Origin: UMGS363 sp964402055
GTDB taxonomy: Bacteria; Bacillota; Clostridia; Oscillospirales; Ruminococcaceae
Direction of reading: 5' to 3'
Assembly: GCA_964402055.1 (NCBI GenBank)
Contig: CAYOAV010000064.1
Location: 1 to 9,747 of the forward strand
Length of the DNA stretch: 9,747 nucleotides
Below, one piece after another: positions 1-6,612 of the stretch. The number at the start of each line of letters is the position of its first letter. The first letter of the stretch is position 1. The notes below the pieces were generated by a model that searched no databases, had not been told where the DNA came from, and saw only the letters and a list, made by a program, of their open reading frames with translations. The position numbers and the translations under genes were made by a program.

Positions 1-566
1 GGGGAAGTAAATCTGTTTGCGTCAATTATCTGCTTGCCGACCTTTAAGACATCTGCCGCACCTATCAGGGAAACAAGAGCGGTGGTTTTTATCATTCTTG
101 TCAGAAGATTTATGACATTCGGGATAAGAAGCCGAACCGCCTGCGGAAATATCACATAAATATAGGTCTGTATTTTTGTCATACCGAGTGAAAGAGCGGA
201 TTCATAATGATGCTTAGGAACGCTGTCAAGCGAACCTCTGACAAGATCACCCATTTCTGCCGCTCCCCAGAGCGTAAAAACTATGACCGCTGATGCTTCA
301 CCCGAAATATTTATCCCCGAAGCTCTGCCTATGCCGAAAAAGACTATAAAAAGCCATACCAACTGCGGCATTATTCTGATAATTTCAAGATATACCCTGA
401 AAATCCCACGGATAAAGCTGTTTTTTGAACGCATTGCCGCACCTACCGCAATACCAAGCAGTAATGAAGCACCTGCGGAAACAAGTGATATGCGTACTGT
501 CAGCCATAAGCCGCCCATAAGCCGAAGAAAATTATTCCCATCAAGCAGAAGCTTAATACCCTCCAC
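1..566 (-). CDS. Polar amino-acid ABC transporter permease (HisM/GlnP type), C-terminus cut by window edge
   Basis: Membrane-channel subunit of an ABC importer for polar amino acids. The reading frame stays open from a GTG at 564-566 to the left edge, giving 188 residues of a family usually about 215-220 long. I chose GTG because an AAGGAGG ribosome site sits at 574-580; the first in-frame ATG is codon 17 and has no such site. Visible family features are hydrophobic segments at about residues 19-42 and 60-80, the EIIRIMPQLVWLF stretch (61-73, matching the E-x-x-R-x-x-P signature of this family) and a cytoplasmic EAA-type loop around 116-146 (SVPKHHYESALSLGM). It overlaps the end of the upstream permease by 14 bp, implying translational coupling and a heterodimeric channel. 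A matching ATPase may lie beyond the left edge. The substrate cannot be told from sequence. Confidence 0.9.
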   Translation of the reverse strand, partial: MEGIKLLLDGNNFLRLMGGLWLTVRISLVSAGASLLLGIAVGAAMRSKNSFIRGIFRVYLEIIRIMPQLVWLFIVFFGIGRASGINISGEASAVIVFTLWGAAEMGDLVRGSLDSVPKHHYESALSLGMTKIQTYIYVIFPQAVRLLIPNVINLLTRMIKTTALVSLIGAADVLKVGKQIIDANRFTS

Positions 567-1206
567 GGCGAAGCCTCCTTTCCGCAAATGAGCAGATAAC
601 CGAAATCGGCAGAATTATCACAAGATAGGAAATCACAAGCATAAGCAACGCTTCAACCGTATTTGAATACATTCCTATAAGATCCTTTGCAACATACATC
701 AAATCAGCAAGGGCAACCGCACTGAACACGCTCGTTTCCTTTAAAAGAAAAATTATATTTGCACTCAGAGCAGGCATTGAAGCGGCGGCGGCAGTTGGAA
801 ATACAACATAACGGAACACCTGAAATCCCGAAAATCCAAGGCTCTGAGCCGATTGTAGCTGTTCCCTTTTAATGCTGTTCAATCCGCTTAAAAAAGCCTC
901 TGACATATAACCGCCGCCAAGAAAGGCAAGACCGATTATTCCGCAGGCTTCCGATGAAAGAACTATCCCGACCTTAGGAAGCCCGAAATACAAAAAGAAA
1001 AGCTGTACAATAAGCGGAGTATTCCTCGAAAGCTCTGTATAAACAGCGGCTATTATCCTTAAAACAGGAATTTTATAATATCTCGCCGCCGCACAAAGCA
1101 TTCCGACAGCCGCAGAAAGCAATATTCCGATACTGCCTGCCGTGACCGTAAGCACCGCCGCCCTGATATAAAGCGGATAATGCTTTAAAATAAACGCTGT
1201 ATCCAT
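553..1206 (-). CDS. Polar amino-acid ABC transporter permease (HisM/GlnP type), complete
   Basis: A 217-residue inner-membrane permease of the histidine/glutamine/cystine uptake family, normal in length. The ATG at 1204-1206 is preceded by a GGGGAGG ribosome site at 1211-1217. The diagnostic block ELSRNTPLIVQLFFLYFGLP lies at residues 58-77. The EAA-type loop that docks on the ATPase lies near 115-138 (EQLQSAQSLGFSGFQVF). Further hydrophobic segments are at about 14-40, 85-106, 145-170 and 185-207. It starts 21 bp after metQ ends and its last codons overlap the next permease, so it belongs to the same transcript as metNIQ. It is not a MetI paralogue: the N-terminal signature is that of the polar amino-acid group. 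Two unlike permeases side by side usually form a heterodimer, as in HisQ/HisM. Substrate unknown; cystine, glutamine or another polar amino acid are possible. Confidence 0.93.
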   Translation of the reverse strand: MDTAFILKHYPLYIRAAVLTVTAGSIGILLSAAVGMLCAAARYYKIPVLRIIAAVYTELSRNTPLIVQLFFLYFGLPKVGIVLSSEACGIIGLAFLGGGYMSEAFLSGLNSIKREQLQSAQSLGFSGFQVFRYVVFPTAAAASMPALSANIIFLLKETSVFSAVALADLMYVAKDLIGMYSNTVEALLMLVISYLVIILPISVICSFAERRLRRGGY

Positions 1207-1227
1207 ACCGCCCTCCCCAAAAAATCA

Positions 1228-2094
1228 TCAGAAAATAGCCGATACCGCTCCGCCATAGGTTTCGTCAATAAATGCTCTCACGTCATCTGTTTCAAGTGCG
1301 GAAATAAGAGCCTTTGTTTTATCGCTGTTTTCATTTCCTCTGTTTACAGCAATAATATTTGCATATGTTTTTGCCGCATCGCCCGAAGCGTCCTCTGCGG
1401 CAAGTGCGTCAGATATTTTAAGTCCAGCCGCAAGAGCGTAATTTCCGTTTATTACCGCAAGAGTGCCGTCACCGCCGTTGTTGAACTGCGCCGCAACCGT
1501 ATCAGCCTGAACGGTCGTGATATTAAAGCCGTGGTCATCAACAATATCAAGAGTTTTCACGCCGTCTGCGGCATTTGCACCGTCAGGGAGCGTTATAAGT
1601 CCCTCCTGCTCAAGAAGAAGCAATGCACGGGTTTCGTTGCTGTCATCCGCAGGTATGATTATCGTTGCACCATTAGGAATTGAAGCAACATTATTGATGC
1701 CATTTGCATAAAGTCCGAATGGCTCATAATGAATAGAAGCAGCTGAAACAATATCAGTGCCGTTTGCTTCGTTATAGCTGTTGAGATAAGGCGTATGCTG
1801 GAAATAATTTGCGTCAAGCTCACCGTCTGAAACAGCTCTGTTAGGAAGAACATAATCGTCATAAACGGTTATCTGAAGCTCATAACCCTGTTCTGCAAGC
1901 GTATCCTTTATATGATCCAGAATTTCAGCGTGCGGAGTTGAGGTAGCACCCACCTTGATAACAGTAACGTCTGAATCAACCGTGGAATCGGCCTGAACCG
2001 TTGTGTTTTCAGCCGCCGAGCAGCCTGTTAATGCGATTGCCGCAACGGAAAAAGCGGCGAGTGTTCTTTTGATATTTTTAAATGTATTTTTCAT
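1228..2094 (-). CDS. metQ: Methionine-binding lipoprotein MetQ (NlpA family)
   Basis: Extracellular substrate-binding lipoprotein of the methionine ABC importer MetNIQ, 288 residues. A signal peptide with a basic start and hydrophobic core ends in the lipobox LTGC at residues 22-25, so Cys25 should be lipidated and the mature protein tethered to the membrane. Family landmarks are VGATSTPHAEIL (48-59), DANYFQHTPYL (94-104), the SNETRALLLLE segment with Arg156, INGNYALAAGL (215-225) and YANIIAV (244-250). In MetQ/NlpA proteins the aromatic residues, the Arg and the Asn positions in these blocks contact the amino acid. The ribosome site AAAGGAG is at 2104-2110, nine bases before the ATG. It follows metI after a 119-bp spacer and is followed 21 bp later by the polar amino-acid permeases. 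Family members may also bind D-methionine or related compounds, so the exact ligand is inferred. Confidence 0.95.
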   Translation of the reverse strand: MKNTFKNIKRTLAAFSVAAIALTGCSAAENTTVQADSTVDSDVTVIKVGATSTPHAEILDHIKDTLAEQGYELQITVYDDYVLPNRAVSDGELDANYFQHTPYLNSYNEANGTDIVSAASIHYEPFGLYANGINNVASIPNGATIIIPADDSNETRALLLLEQEGLITLPDGANAADGVKTLDIVDDHGFNITTVQADTVAAQFNNGGDGTLAVINGNYALAAGLKISDALAAEDASGDAAKTYANIIAVNRGNENSDKTKALISALETDDVRAFIDETYGGAVSAIF

Positions 2095-2125
2095 AATTCT
2101 TTTCTCCTTTTATCATATGCAAAAA

Positions 2126-2206
2126 TTAACAGTTCGTGAATGATAAAGAGTACATTCGTCCGTTCCTGAAATTCTGCCGCAGGAGATCAAAGAAAAGCTT
2201 TCCCAT
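2126..2206 (-). CDS. Possible 26-residue small ORF in the metI-metQ spacer (uncertain)
   Basis: The 119-bp spacer between metI and metQ contains a short open frame beginning MGKLFFDLLRQNFRNG and ending in a Cys before TAA. It begins 7 bases after the metI stop, and AAGG/AGGA sequences overlapping that stop lie about 5-6 bases before its ATG, a believable ribosome site. I do not recognise the peptide. It could be a real small protein, a leader-type peptide helping translation reach metQ, or chance. The spacer holds only weak stems (for example TCCTG 2164-2168 with CAGGA 2180-2184) and no run of T, so I see no terminator separating metI from metQ. Confidence 0.2.
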   Translation of the reverse strand: MGKLFFDLLRQNFRNGRMYSLSFTNC

Positions 2207-2213
2207 AAAAATC

Positions 2214-2888
2214 CTACCTTCTGCGTTTATCCGTCCTGCGTGCAAGTATCATACCAAGCTCCTGAATAAGCTGGACTATAATAACCGTCAGCAAAACGCA
2301 TACCCATATAATATCATCGTTAAAACGCTGATAACCGTAATTTATTGCGATCATTCCAAGACCGCCTCCGCCGATAGTTCCTGCCATAGCCGAATAGCCG
2401 AGGATAGTCACGAGCGATATTACCGAGCCGACAATAAGCGAGGGCTTAGCTTCGGGGATAAGTACCCGACATATTATCCTCATATCGGACGCACCCATCG
2501 ACTGAGCCGCTTCGATAACGCCTTTATTCACTTCCTTGACCGAGCTTTCGACCATTCTTGCAACATATGGTGAAGCCGCAATAACAAGCGTAACTATCAT
2601 TGCTTTATTTCCAAGGCTTGTGCCGACTATAAGCTTCGCCGCAGGGAGCATTGCAACCATAAGTATCACAAACGGAATGCTTCGGAAAATATTGACGATA
2701 AATCCAAGCAGTCGGTTGAGCCATGGTATCGGGTGTATGCCCTCCTTATCGGTAATACTTAAAATAACTCCGAGCGGAAGTCCGATAATATATGAAAAAA
2801 ATGCGGAAATGAAGGTCAGATAGACAGTTTCCCATATGCCCTTTTGCAAAATTCCTTTTTCCGTAAGCTGTATAAAAAGATCTGACAT
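2214..2888 (-). CDS. metI: Methionine ABC transporter permease MetI
   Basis: Membrane-spanning subunit of the MetNI importer, 224 residues, the usual length for MetI. Hydrophobic segments lie at about residues 22-46, 60-88, 96-112, 152-172 and 193-214, fitting the five-helix MetI fold. The EAA coupling loop that contacts MetN is at about 122-148 (GVIEAAQSMGASDMRIICR, then LIPEAKPS). The sequence TILGYSAMAGTIGGGGLG at 161-178 is the conserved MetI signature around the last helices. The ATG at 2886-2888 is preceded by a G-rich ribosome site (GGGGGG, 2896-2901), and only 15 bp separate it from the end of metN, so the two are co-transcribed. It should work as a homodimer with two MetN subunits, receiving methionine from MetQ. 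Confidence 0.95.
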   Translation of the reverse strand: MSDLFIQLTEKGILQKGIWETVYLTFISAFFSYIIGLPLGVILSITDKEGIHPIPWLNRLLGFIVNIFRSIPFVILMVAMLPAAKLIVGTSLGNKAMIVTLVIAASPYVARMVESSVKEVNKGVIEAAQSMGASDMRIICRVLIPEAKPSLIVGSVISLVTILGYSAMAGTIGGGGLGMIAINYGYQRFNDDIIWVCVLLTVIIVQLIQELGMILARRTDKRRR

Positions 2889-2903
2889 TTATTTTCCCCC
2901 CTA

Positions 2904-3887
2904 TCAATCAACGAGCTGTGAAAACTCGATATTATTATTTTTAAGATATTCTGTAATACGCTCCGATGAAGCTTCGGGTATCTGTAAAATCAGCTGACCG
3001 TATGCTTTTCCGTCAATATCGGTTGTTTCTGCGTGGAGGATATTGACTGCCGCACCGCATTCAAGTATCAATCCTGCAAGGACAGGCTTGCCCGAGCTTT
3101 CACCGTTGAAAACGATACGGAGCTTTTTTCCCTCGGTGATTTCATTAACCTTGACCTTGGGCAGGATGAGCTTGCGTGCGATTTCCGATTTCGGGTTGGC
3201 GAATATCTCCTTTACCTCGCCGATTTCCGCAACAGTGCTGTTGTCAAGCACGGCAACTCTGTCGCAAATACTGTCTATTATACCCATTTCATGAGTTATT
3301 ACAATTATTGTAATGCCAAGCTCACGGTTGATTTTTTTCATCAAATCGAGAATTGAACGAGTTGTATCAGGGTCTAACGCACTTGTTGCTTCATCGCAGA
3401 GCAGATATTTAGGGTCTGCCGCCAATGCTCTTGCGATAGCAACACGCTGTTTCTGACCGCCTGAAAGCTGTGACGGATAGCTTTTTTCCTTATCTCCGAG
3501 GGAAACAAGCTGTAAAAGCTCCCTTGCTCTTTTTACTGCGTCAGCCTTTTTCATTCCTGCGATTTCGAGCGGGAAGCAGACATTTTTTAGCACGGTTCTC
3601 TGTTCGAGCAGGTTAAAGCCCTGAAAGATCATTCCAATTCCACGTCTTGCTTCAAGAAGCTCCTTTTTGTTAAGCTGACCGAGGCTTTTTCCGTCAATTA
3701 TTACCTCTCCCTCTGTCGGACGTTCAAGTAAATTAATACATCGCACCAAGGTGCTTTTTCCTGCTCCCGAAAGACCGATTATTCCGAATATTTCGCCGTC
3801 ATTTATAGCGATATTTATATCCTTTATCGCAGTCACGGTATTATTTCCGCTTTTATAGACCTTTGATATATTTTTCAATTCTATCAT
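2904..3887 (-). CDS. metN: Methionine ABC transporter ATP-binding protein MetN
   Basis: Cytoplasmic ATPase that powers methionine import, 327 residues. The nucleotide-binding domain shows Walker A GLSGAGKST (38-46), the Q-loop glutamine at 89, the ABC signature LSGGQ (141-145), Walker B LLCDEA with catalytic Glu166, the D-loop SALD (169-172) and the switch His199. Residues from about 255 to the end form the C-terminal NIL (ACT-like) domain typical of MetN. In characterised MetN proteins this domain binds methionine and blocks transport when the internal pool is high (trans-inhibition), so product feedback is likely here too. The ATG is preceded by an AAGGGGG ribosome site at 3895-3901. It is the first gene of the minus-strand operon and sits about 50 bases downstream of the predicted transcription start. 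Confidence 0.96.
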   Translation of the reverse strand: MIELKNISKVYKSGNNTVTAIKDINIAINDGEIFGIIGLSGAGKSTLVRCINLLERPTEGEVIIDGKSLGQLNKKELLEARRGIGMIFQGFNLLEQRTVLKNVCFPLEIAGMKKADAVKRARELLQLVSLGDKEKSYPSQLSGGQKQRVAIARALAADPKYLLCDEATSALDPDTTRSILDLMKKINRELGITIIVITHEMGIIDSICDRVAVLDNSTVAEIGEVKEIFANPKSEIARKLILPKVKVNEITEGKKLRIVFNGESSGKPVLAGLILECGAAVNILHAETTDIDGKAYGQLILQIPEASSERITEYLKNNNIEFSQLVD

Positions 3888-3907
3888 TTTTCGACCCCCT
3901 TGACTAG

Positions 3908-3986
3908 CACAAAACCTATATACTTGCTATGCTTTATTGTTTTATGATTATACCACTTATTGCATATCTTGTCAATAGGTTTTGTG
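3908..3986. repeat. Perfect 12-bp inverted repeat flanking the met operon promoter (candidate operator pair)
   Basis: CACAAAACCTAT at 3908-3919 is exactly matched in inverted orientation by ATAGGTTTTGTG at 3975-3986, with 55 bp between the arms. Relative to the met transcript, one arm abuts the -35 box from upstream and the other lies at about +21 to +32. Because the upstream arm is outside the predicted transcript, the pair cannot fold as a hairpin in that RNA. A DNA-level role, such as two half-sites or a loop closed by a regulator, is the simpler reading. The regulator is unknown. The arms do not resemble the MET-box (TATAGTT-type) known from streptococci. Confidence 0.6.
3947..3975 (-). 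promoter_or_regulatory. Perfect sigma-A promoter of the metNIQ-permease operon
   Basis: On the minus strand, TTGACA (3970-3975) is followed by exactly 17 bases and TATAAT (3947-3952), a perfect consensus. Transcription should start near 3940, leaving a leader of roughly 50 bases before metN. That is too short to hold a SAM riboswitch or T-box. The -35 box shares its first base with the upstream arm of a 12-bp inverted repeat, and the other arm lies just inside the transcribed region. A consensus promoter with flanking dyad arms suggests a repressor controls it. Confidence 0.85.
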
Positions 3987-4022
3987 TATATTAAACGACC
4001 AAAAAGTTTTCCCCATTTCTCT

Positions 4023-4122
4023 NNNNNNNNNNNNNNNNNNNNNNNNNNNNNNNNNNNNNNNNNNNNNNNNNNNNNNNNNNNNNNNNNNNNNNNNNNNNNN
4101 NNNNNNNNNNNNNNNNNNNNNN
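4023..4122. other. Assembly gap of exactly 100 N (scaffold join)
   Basis: A run of exactly 100 N, the conventional placeholder for a gap of unknown length. The end of the MATE gene and any DNA between it and the met promoter region are hidden here. Reading frames that appear to continue through it are artefacts, because the true length is not known. Confidence 0.97.
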
Positions 4123-5489
4123 GCACTTACAATATTGCTTATCCATATTCCCTTTTTTATCATAATATATCCGATTATTACCTTTATAATATCAGCCGCC
4201 TGAATTACTGCATATACCGCAAGTATCGGCATTGCTGTAAAATTACAAAGTATATACGCCAGCGGAACGGAAAATACCCATGAAAATACGCTGTCAAAAA
4301 GGAACGTGACAAGAGTTTTTCCTCCCGAACGGAGCGTGAAATACATCGCATTGAGATAACCCTGAACAGGGAAAAATAATGCCGTGATTATGATAAAGCT
4401 TGTACCGAGAGAACGAACCTCGTCCGTTGTATCGTAAACCATCGGGAAAAAATGTGATATTGCCACAAGCACAGCTGTAAGGATAAGACAAATTCCTCCC
4501 GTGAATTTCATAAGAGAGAAGGAATCCTTTTTCGCACGGTCATATTCACCTGCTCCAAGGGTTTGTCCTATCAGAATACCGACCGCATTTCCAAGTGCAA
4601 CAAATACAACATTGAGCAGATTGCAAAGAGTGTTGGATATGTTCAATCCTGCCACTATTTCAAGCCCTCTTGAAGAATACGTCTGCGTAAGAACAGCAAC
4701 TCCGCCTGCCCATAAAAACTCGTTCAAAAAGATAGGAACGCCTTTTTTCAGCATTTTACTCGAAAGATCCCTCGGAACAAGAAAAGTTCTGTAAAGTCCC
4801 TGTAAAAATTCGTGACGTTTTTTTCGCAAATTCGCCCAGACAACAACCACAAGCATTTCAACTATTCTTGCAAGCACGGTAGCTATCGCCGCACCCTTTA
4901 CTCCAAGCTCAGGGAAGCCGAATTTACCGAAAATAAGGAAATAATTGAACACGATATCAACAACGACCGATGCAACGCCTGCCGCCATAGGCTTTATGCT
5001 GTCGCCCGATTCTCTTAATGAGCTTGCGTATATCTGCGTTATCGCAAAGGCGGGGAATCCCCATAGCATAACGTGAAGATACTCCTTTGCAAGGCTCATT
5101 GTAAGCTCTGCATCAATTGAACCGCTCTCGCCCTTGAGATAAAGTCCGATAAGCAGTTCATCGCCGAAAATAAAGGCTAATATTCCGACAATAAGGAACG
5201 CAATGCAGATAAACCGCTTCATTCTCACTGCCGACCTAAAGCCCTCGATATTGCCCTGTCCATAAAATTGTGCTCCGTATATTCCAGGACCTGAAATTCC
5301 CCCGAAAATGCCAAGATTGAACACAAAAATAAGCTGACCTACTATAGATACAGCTGTCATTGCTTCTGTACCAAGACTTCCTACCATAACGCTGTCGATA
5401 AGACCGACCATATTTGTAATGCCGTTCTGTATCATCATCGGCACGGCAAGAGCCAATGCTCTTCGATAAATACTGTTTTTTTCTTTCAT
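4123..5489 (-). CDS. MATE-family multidrug/cation exporter, C-terminal end lost in the assembly gap
   Basis: Integral membrane exporter of the MATE (multidrug and toxic compound extrusion) family, which pumps small, often cationic molecules outward using a Na+ or H+ gradient. 455 residues are visible; the family is usually about 440-470, so only the last few residues are probably missing. Typical blocks are ALAVPMMIQNGITNMVGLIDSV near residues 12-33, the second-half counterpart GVPIFLNEFLWAGGVAVLTQ, and VVVDIVFNYFLIFG with GVKGAAIATVLARIVE. The repeated six-helix halves are evident. I start at the ATG at 5487-5489. A TTG at 5496-5498 is in frame but only one base from the GGAGG at 5500-5504, too close to be used. 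The gene has its own promoter and is divergent from the binding protein at 5730. The substrate cannot be predicted. Confidence 0.93.
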
Positions 5490-5516
5490 AGTATACAATC
5501 CTCCAAATACCCGACA

Positions 5517-5545
5517 ATTATAACATAATAATAGTTGCGTGTCAA
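5517..5545 (-). promoter_or_regulatory. Perfect sigma-A promoter of the MATE gene
   Basis: On the minus strand TTGACA (5540-5545), 17 bases and TATAAT (5517-5522) form a perfect consensus. Transcription should begin near 5510, giving a leader of about 20 bases with the GGAGG ribosome site at 5500-5504. A candidate CodY box (5544-5558) overlaps the upstream edge of the -35 box. Confidence 0.82.
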
Positions 5546-5558
5546 CATTCGGAAAATT
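5544..5558. promoter_or_regulatory. Candidate CodY box 1, overlapping the MATE -35 element
   Basis: AACATTCGGAAAATT matches 12 of 15 positions of the CodY consensus AATTTTCWGAAAATT. CodY is a Firmicute regulator that senses branched-chain amino acids and GTP and often represses amino-acid uptake genes. The position would block RNA polymerase at the MATE promoter. In AT-rich spacer DNA some near-matches occur by chance. Confidence 0.4.
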
Positions 5559-5585
5559 CTTGCTTTTTTATTGTTAAATCTGATA

Positions 5586-5612
5586 AAAACCACTTTTCAG
5601 AAAAGCAGTTTT
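5586..5612. promoter_or_regulatory. Interrupted palindrome containing candidate CodY box 2, between divergent promoters
   Basis: The core CTTTTC-A-GAAAAG (5593-5605) is a perfect palindrome around one A. After a two-base mismatch on each side it is extended by AAAAC (5586-5590) and GTTTT (5608-5612). Within it, 5592-5606 matches 12 of 15 positions of AATTTTCWGAAAATT, with the central 11 bases perfect. It lies 48 bp centre to centre from the first box and about 45 bp upstream of the -35 box of the amino-acid-binding protein gene. There is no T-run placing it as a terminator for either neighbour. Confidence 0.45.
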
Positions 5613-5644
5613 CTTGCAAAATTCCCAAAGCTTCGCTTTAATGC

Positions 5645-5673
5645 TTTACATAAATAGATAAATGTGCTATTAT
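5645..5673 (+). promoter_or_regulatory. Promoter of the amino-acid-binding lipoprotein gene
   Basis: TTTACA (5645-5650), 17 bases and TATTAT (5668-5673), with an extended -10 TG at 5665-5666. Start of transcription is expected near 5680, leaving a leader of about 50 bases. The ribosome site is modest (AAGGTAAGG, 5712-5720, nine bases before the ATG). A small stem TTTGC/GCAAA (5691-5695 with 5701-5705) lies in the leader; its significance is unknown. Confidence 0.7.
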
Positions 5674-5729
5674 AGGTTATACGTTAAAAATTTGCATAAC
5701 GCAAAATCTGAAAGGTAAGGATAATAATT

Positions 5730-6578
5730 ATGAAAAAGAAAATCGCAAAGCTTTTAGCCGTTATGGCTATCGTTCCGGCTATGCTCGCAGGCTGTTCAGG
5801 CTCTGATGGAAACGCTGACGATACAACCGCAAACGCTGACAATGCAGTAGTTGAGGATTCAGCAGAGGATAATTCTTTACAGAAGGTTCTTGATTCAGGC
5901 GAGTTTATCCTCGGTCTTGACGCTACATTCAAGCCTATGGGTTATACCGATGAAAACGATGAGATCGTTGGATTTGATATCGATTGTGCAGAAGAGGTTT
6001 GTAACCGTCTTGGAGTTACTCTTGTAAAACAGCCTATCGACTGGGATACAAAGGAACAGGATCTCGACGCAGGAAAAATCGACTGCATCTGGAATGGTAT
6101 GTCTATCAACGCTTCTAGACAGGAGGTTATGAACCTCAGCGAAGCTTATATGAAGAATGAAATGGTATTCGTTGTTGCGGCAGGAAGCTCTATCACTTCA
6201 CAGGCTGACCTTGACGGAAAGGCTGTTGCAGTTCAGAGCGGCTCAACTGCACAGGATATACTCCGTGAATCAGGACTTAACATTTCCGAAAATGCACTTG
6301 CAACCAACGTTGAATGCCTCCAGCAGCTCGAGCTTAATCTCGTTGACGCTGTATTTATGGATTCCGTTGTGGCAAACTATGAAATAAAGGAAAGCGGCAA
6401 GGATTATGTTCTTCTTGCTGACGGACTTGAAGAAGAGGAATACGCTATCGGCTTCAGAAAGAACGATAACGCTCTCCGTGATAAGGTTCAGGAGATCCTT
6501 TCCGAAATGAAGGCTGACGGTAAGCTCGGCGAAATTTCCGAAAAGTGGTTCGGTTCTGACATCACAACAGTTCAGTAA
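5730..6578 (+). CDS. Amino-acid ABC transporter substrate-binding lipoprotein (SBP_bac_3 family)
   Basis: Membrane-anchored extracellular receptor for a polar amino acid, 282 residues. The signal peptide ends in the lipobox LAGC with Cys22 as lipidation site, followed by an acidic, low-complexity linker to about residue 48. The two-lobed fold of the family is clear: GEFILGLDATFKPMGY (57-72), GFDIDCAEEV (81-90), NGMSINASRQEVMNLSEAY (122-140) with Arg130 expected to hold the ligand carboxylate, QSGSTAQD (169-176), Asp211 in VFMDSVVANYE expected to hold the amino group, and a C-terminal AIGFRKND block ending in EKWFG. It has no permease or ATPase next to it. It is divergent from the MATE gene and ends before a terminator-like hairpin, so it is probably a single-gene transcript. 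It may serve the orphan permeases at 1-1206. Ligand unknown; cystine, glutamine and others share this fold. Confidence 0.93.
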   Translation: MKKKIAKLLAVMAIVPAMLAGCSGSDGNADDTTANADNAVVEDSAEDNSLQKVLDSGEFILGLDATFKPMGYTDENDEIVGFDIDCAEEVCNRLGVTLVKQPIDWDTKEQDLDAGKIDCIWNGMSINASRQEVMNLSEAYMKNEMVFVVAAGSSITSQADLDGKAVAVQSGSTAQDILRESGLNISENALATNVECLQQLELNLVDAVFMDSVVANYEIKESGKDYVLLADGLEEEEYAIGFRKNDNALRDKVQEILSEMKADGKLGEISEKWFGSDITTVQ

Positions 6579-6612
6579 TCAGGGCGGATTTTTCCCCCAC
6601 AGATAAAAAACC

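Noticed and set aside
2164..2184. Stem TCCTG/CAGGA in the metI-metQ spacer as an intra-operon terminator or processing site
   Set aside because: It has only five pairs and no T-tract; too weak to call.
2136..2573. Plus-strand open frame of 145 codons opposite metI
   Set aside because: It is antisense to a clear metI gene and resembles no protein family; likewise the plus-strand frames at 283-591 and 3033-3356 opposite clear transporter genes.
3888..4022. SAM riboswitch or T-box upstream of metN
   Set aside because: The predicted transcript leader is about 50 bases and shows no conserved element of either; the DNA upstream of the promoter would not be transcribed.
3972..5498. Single long frame joining the MATE gene to sequence left of the gap
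   Set aside because: It passes through 100 placeholder N of unknown true length. The residues after the gap come from the met promoter region and do not look like a MATE tail.
5490..5498. TTG start for the MATE protein nine bases upstream of the ATG
   Set aside because: It lies one base from the GGAGG ribosome site, too close for initiation; the ATG at 5487-5489 is better placed.
5627..5639. Small hairpin AAAGC-TTC-GCTTT as a terminator
   Set aside because: The stem is only 5 bp, has no following T-run, and lies upstream of both divergent genes rather than after one.
5702..5716. Third CodY-like match near the ribosome site of the binding-protein gene
   Set aside because: It matches only 9 of 15 positions, which is expected by chance in AT-rich leader sequence.
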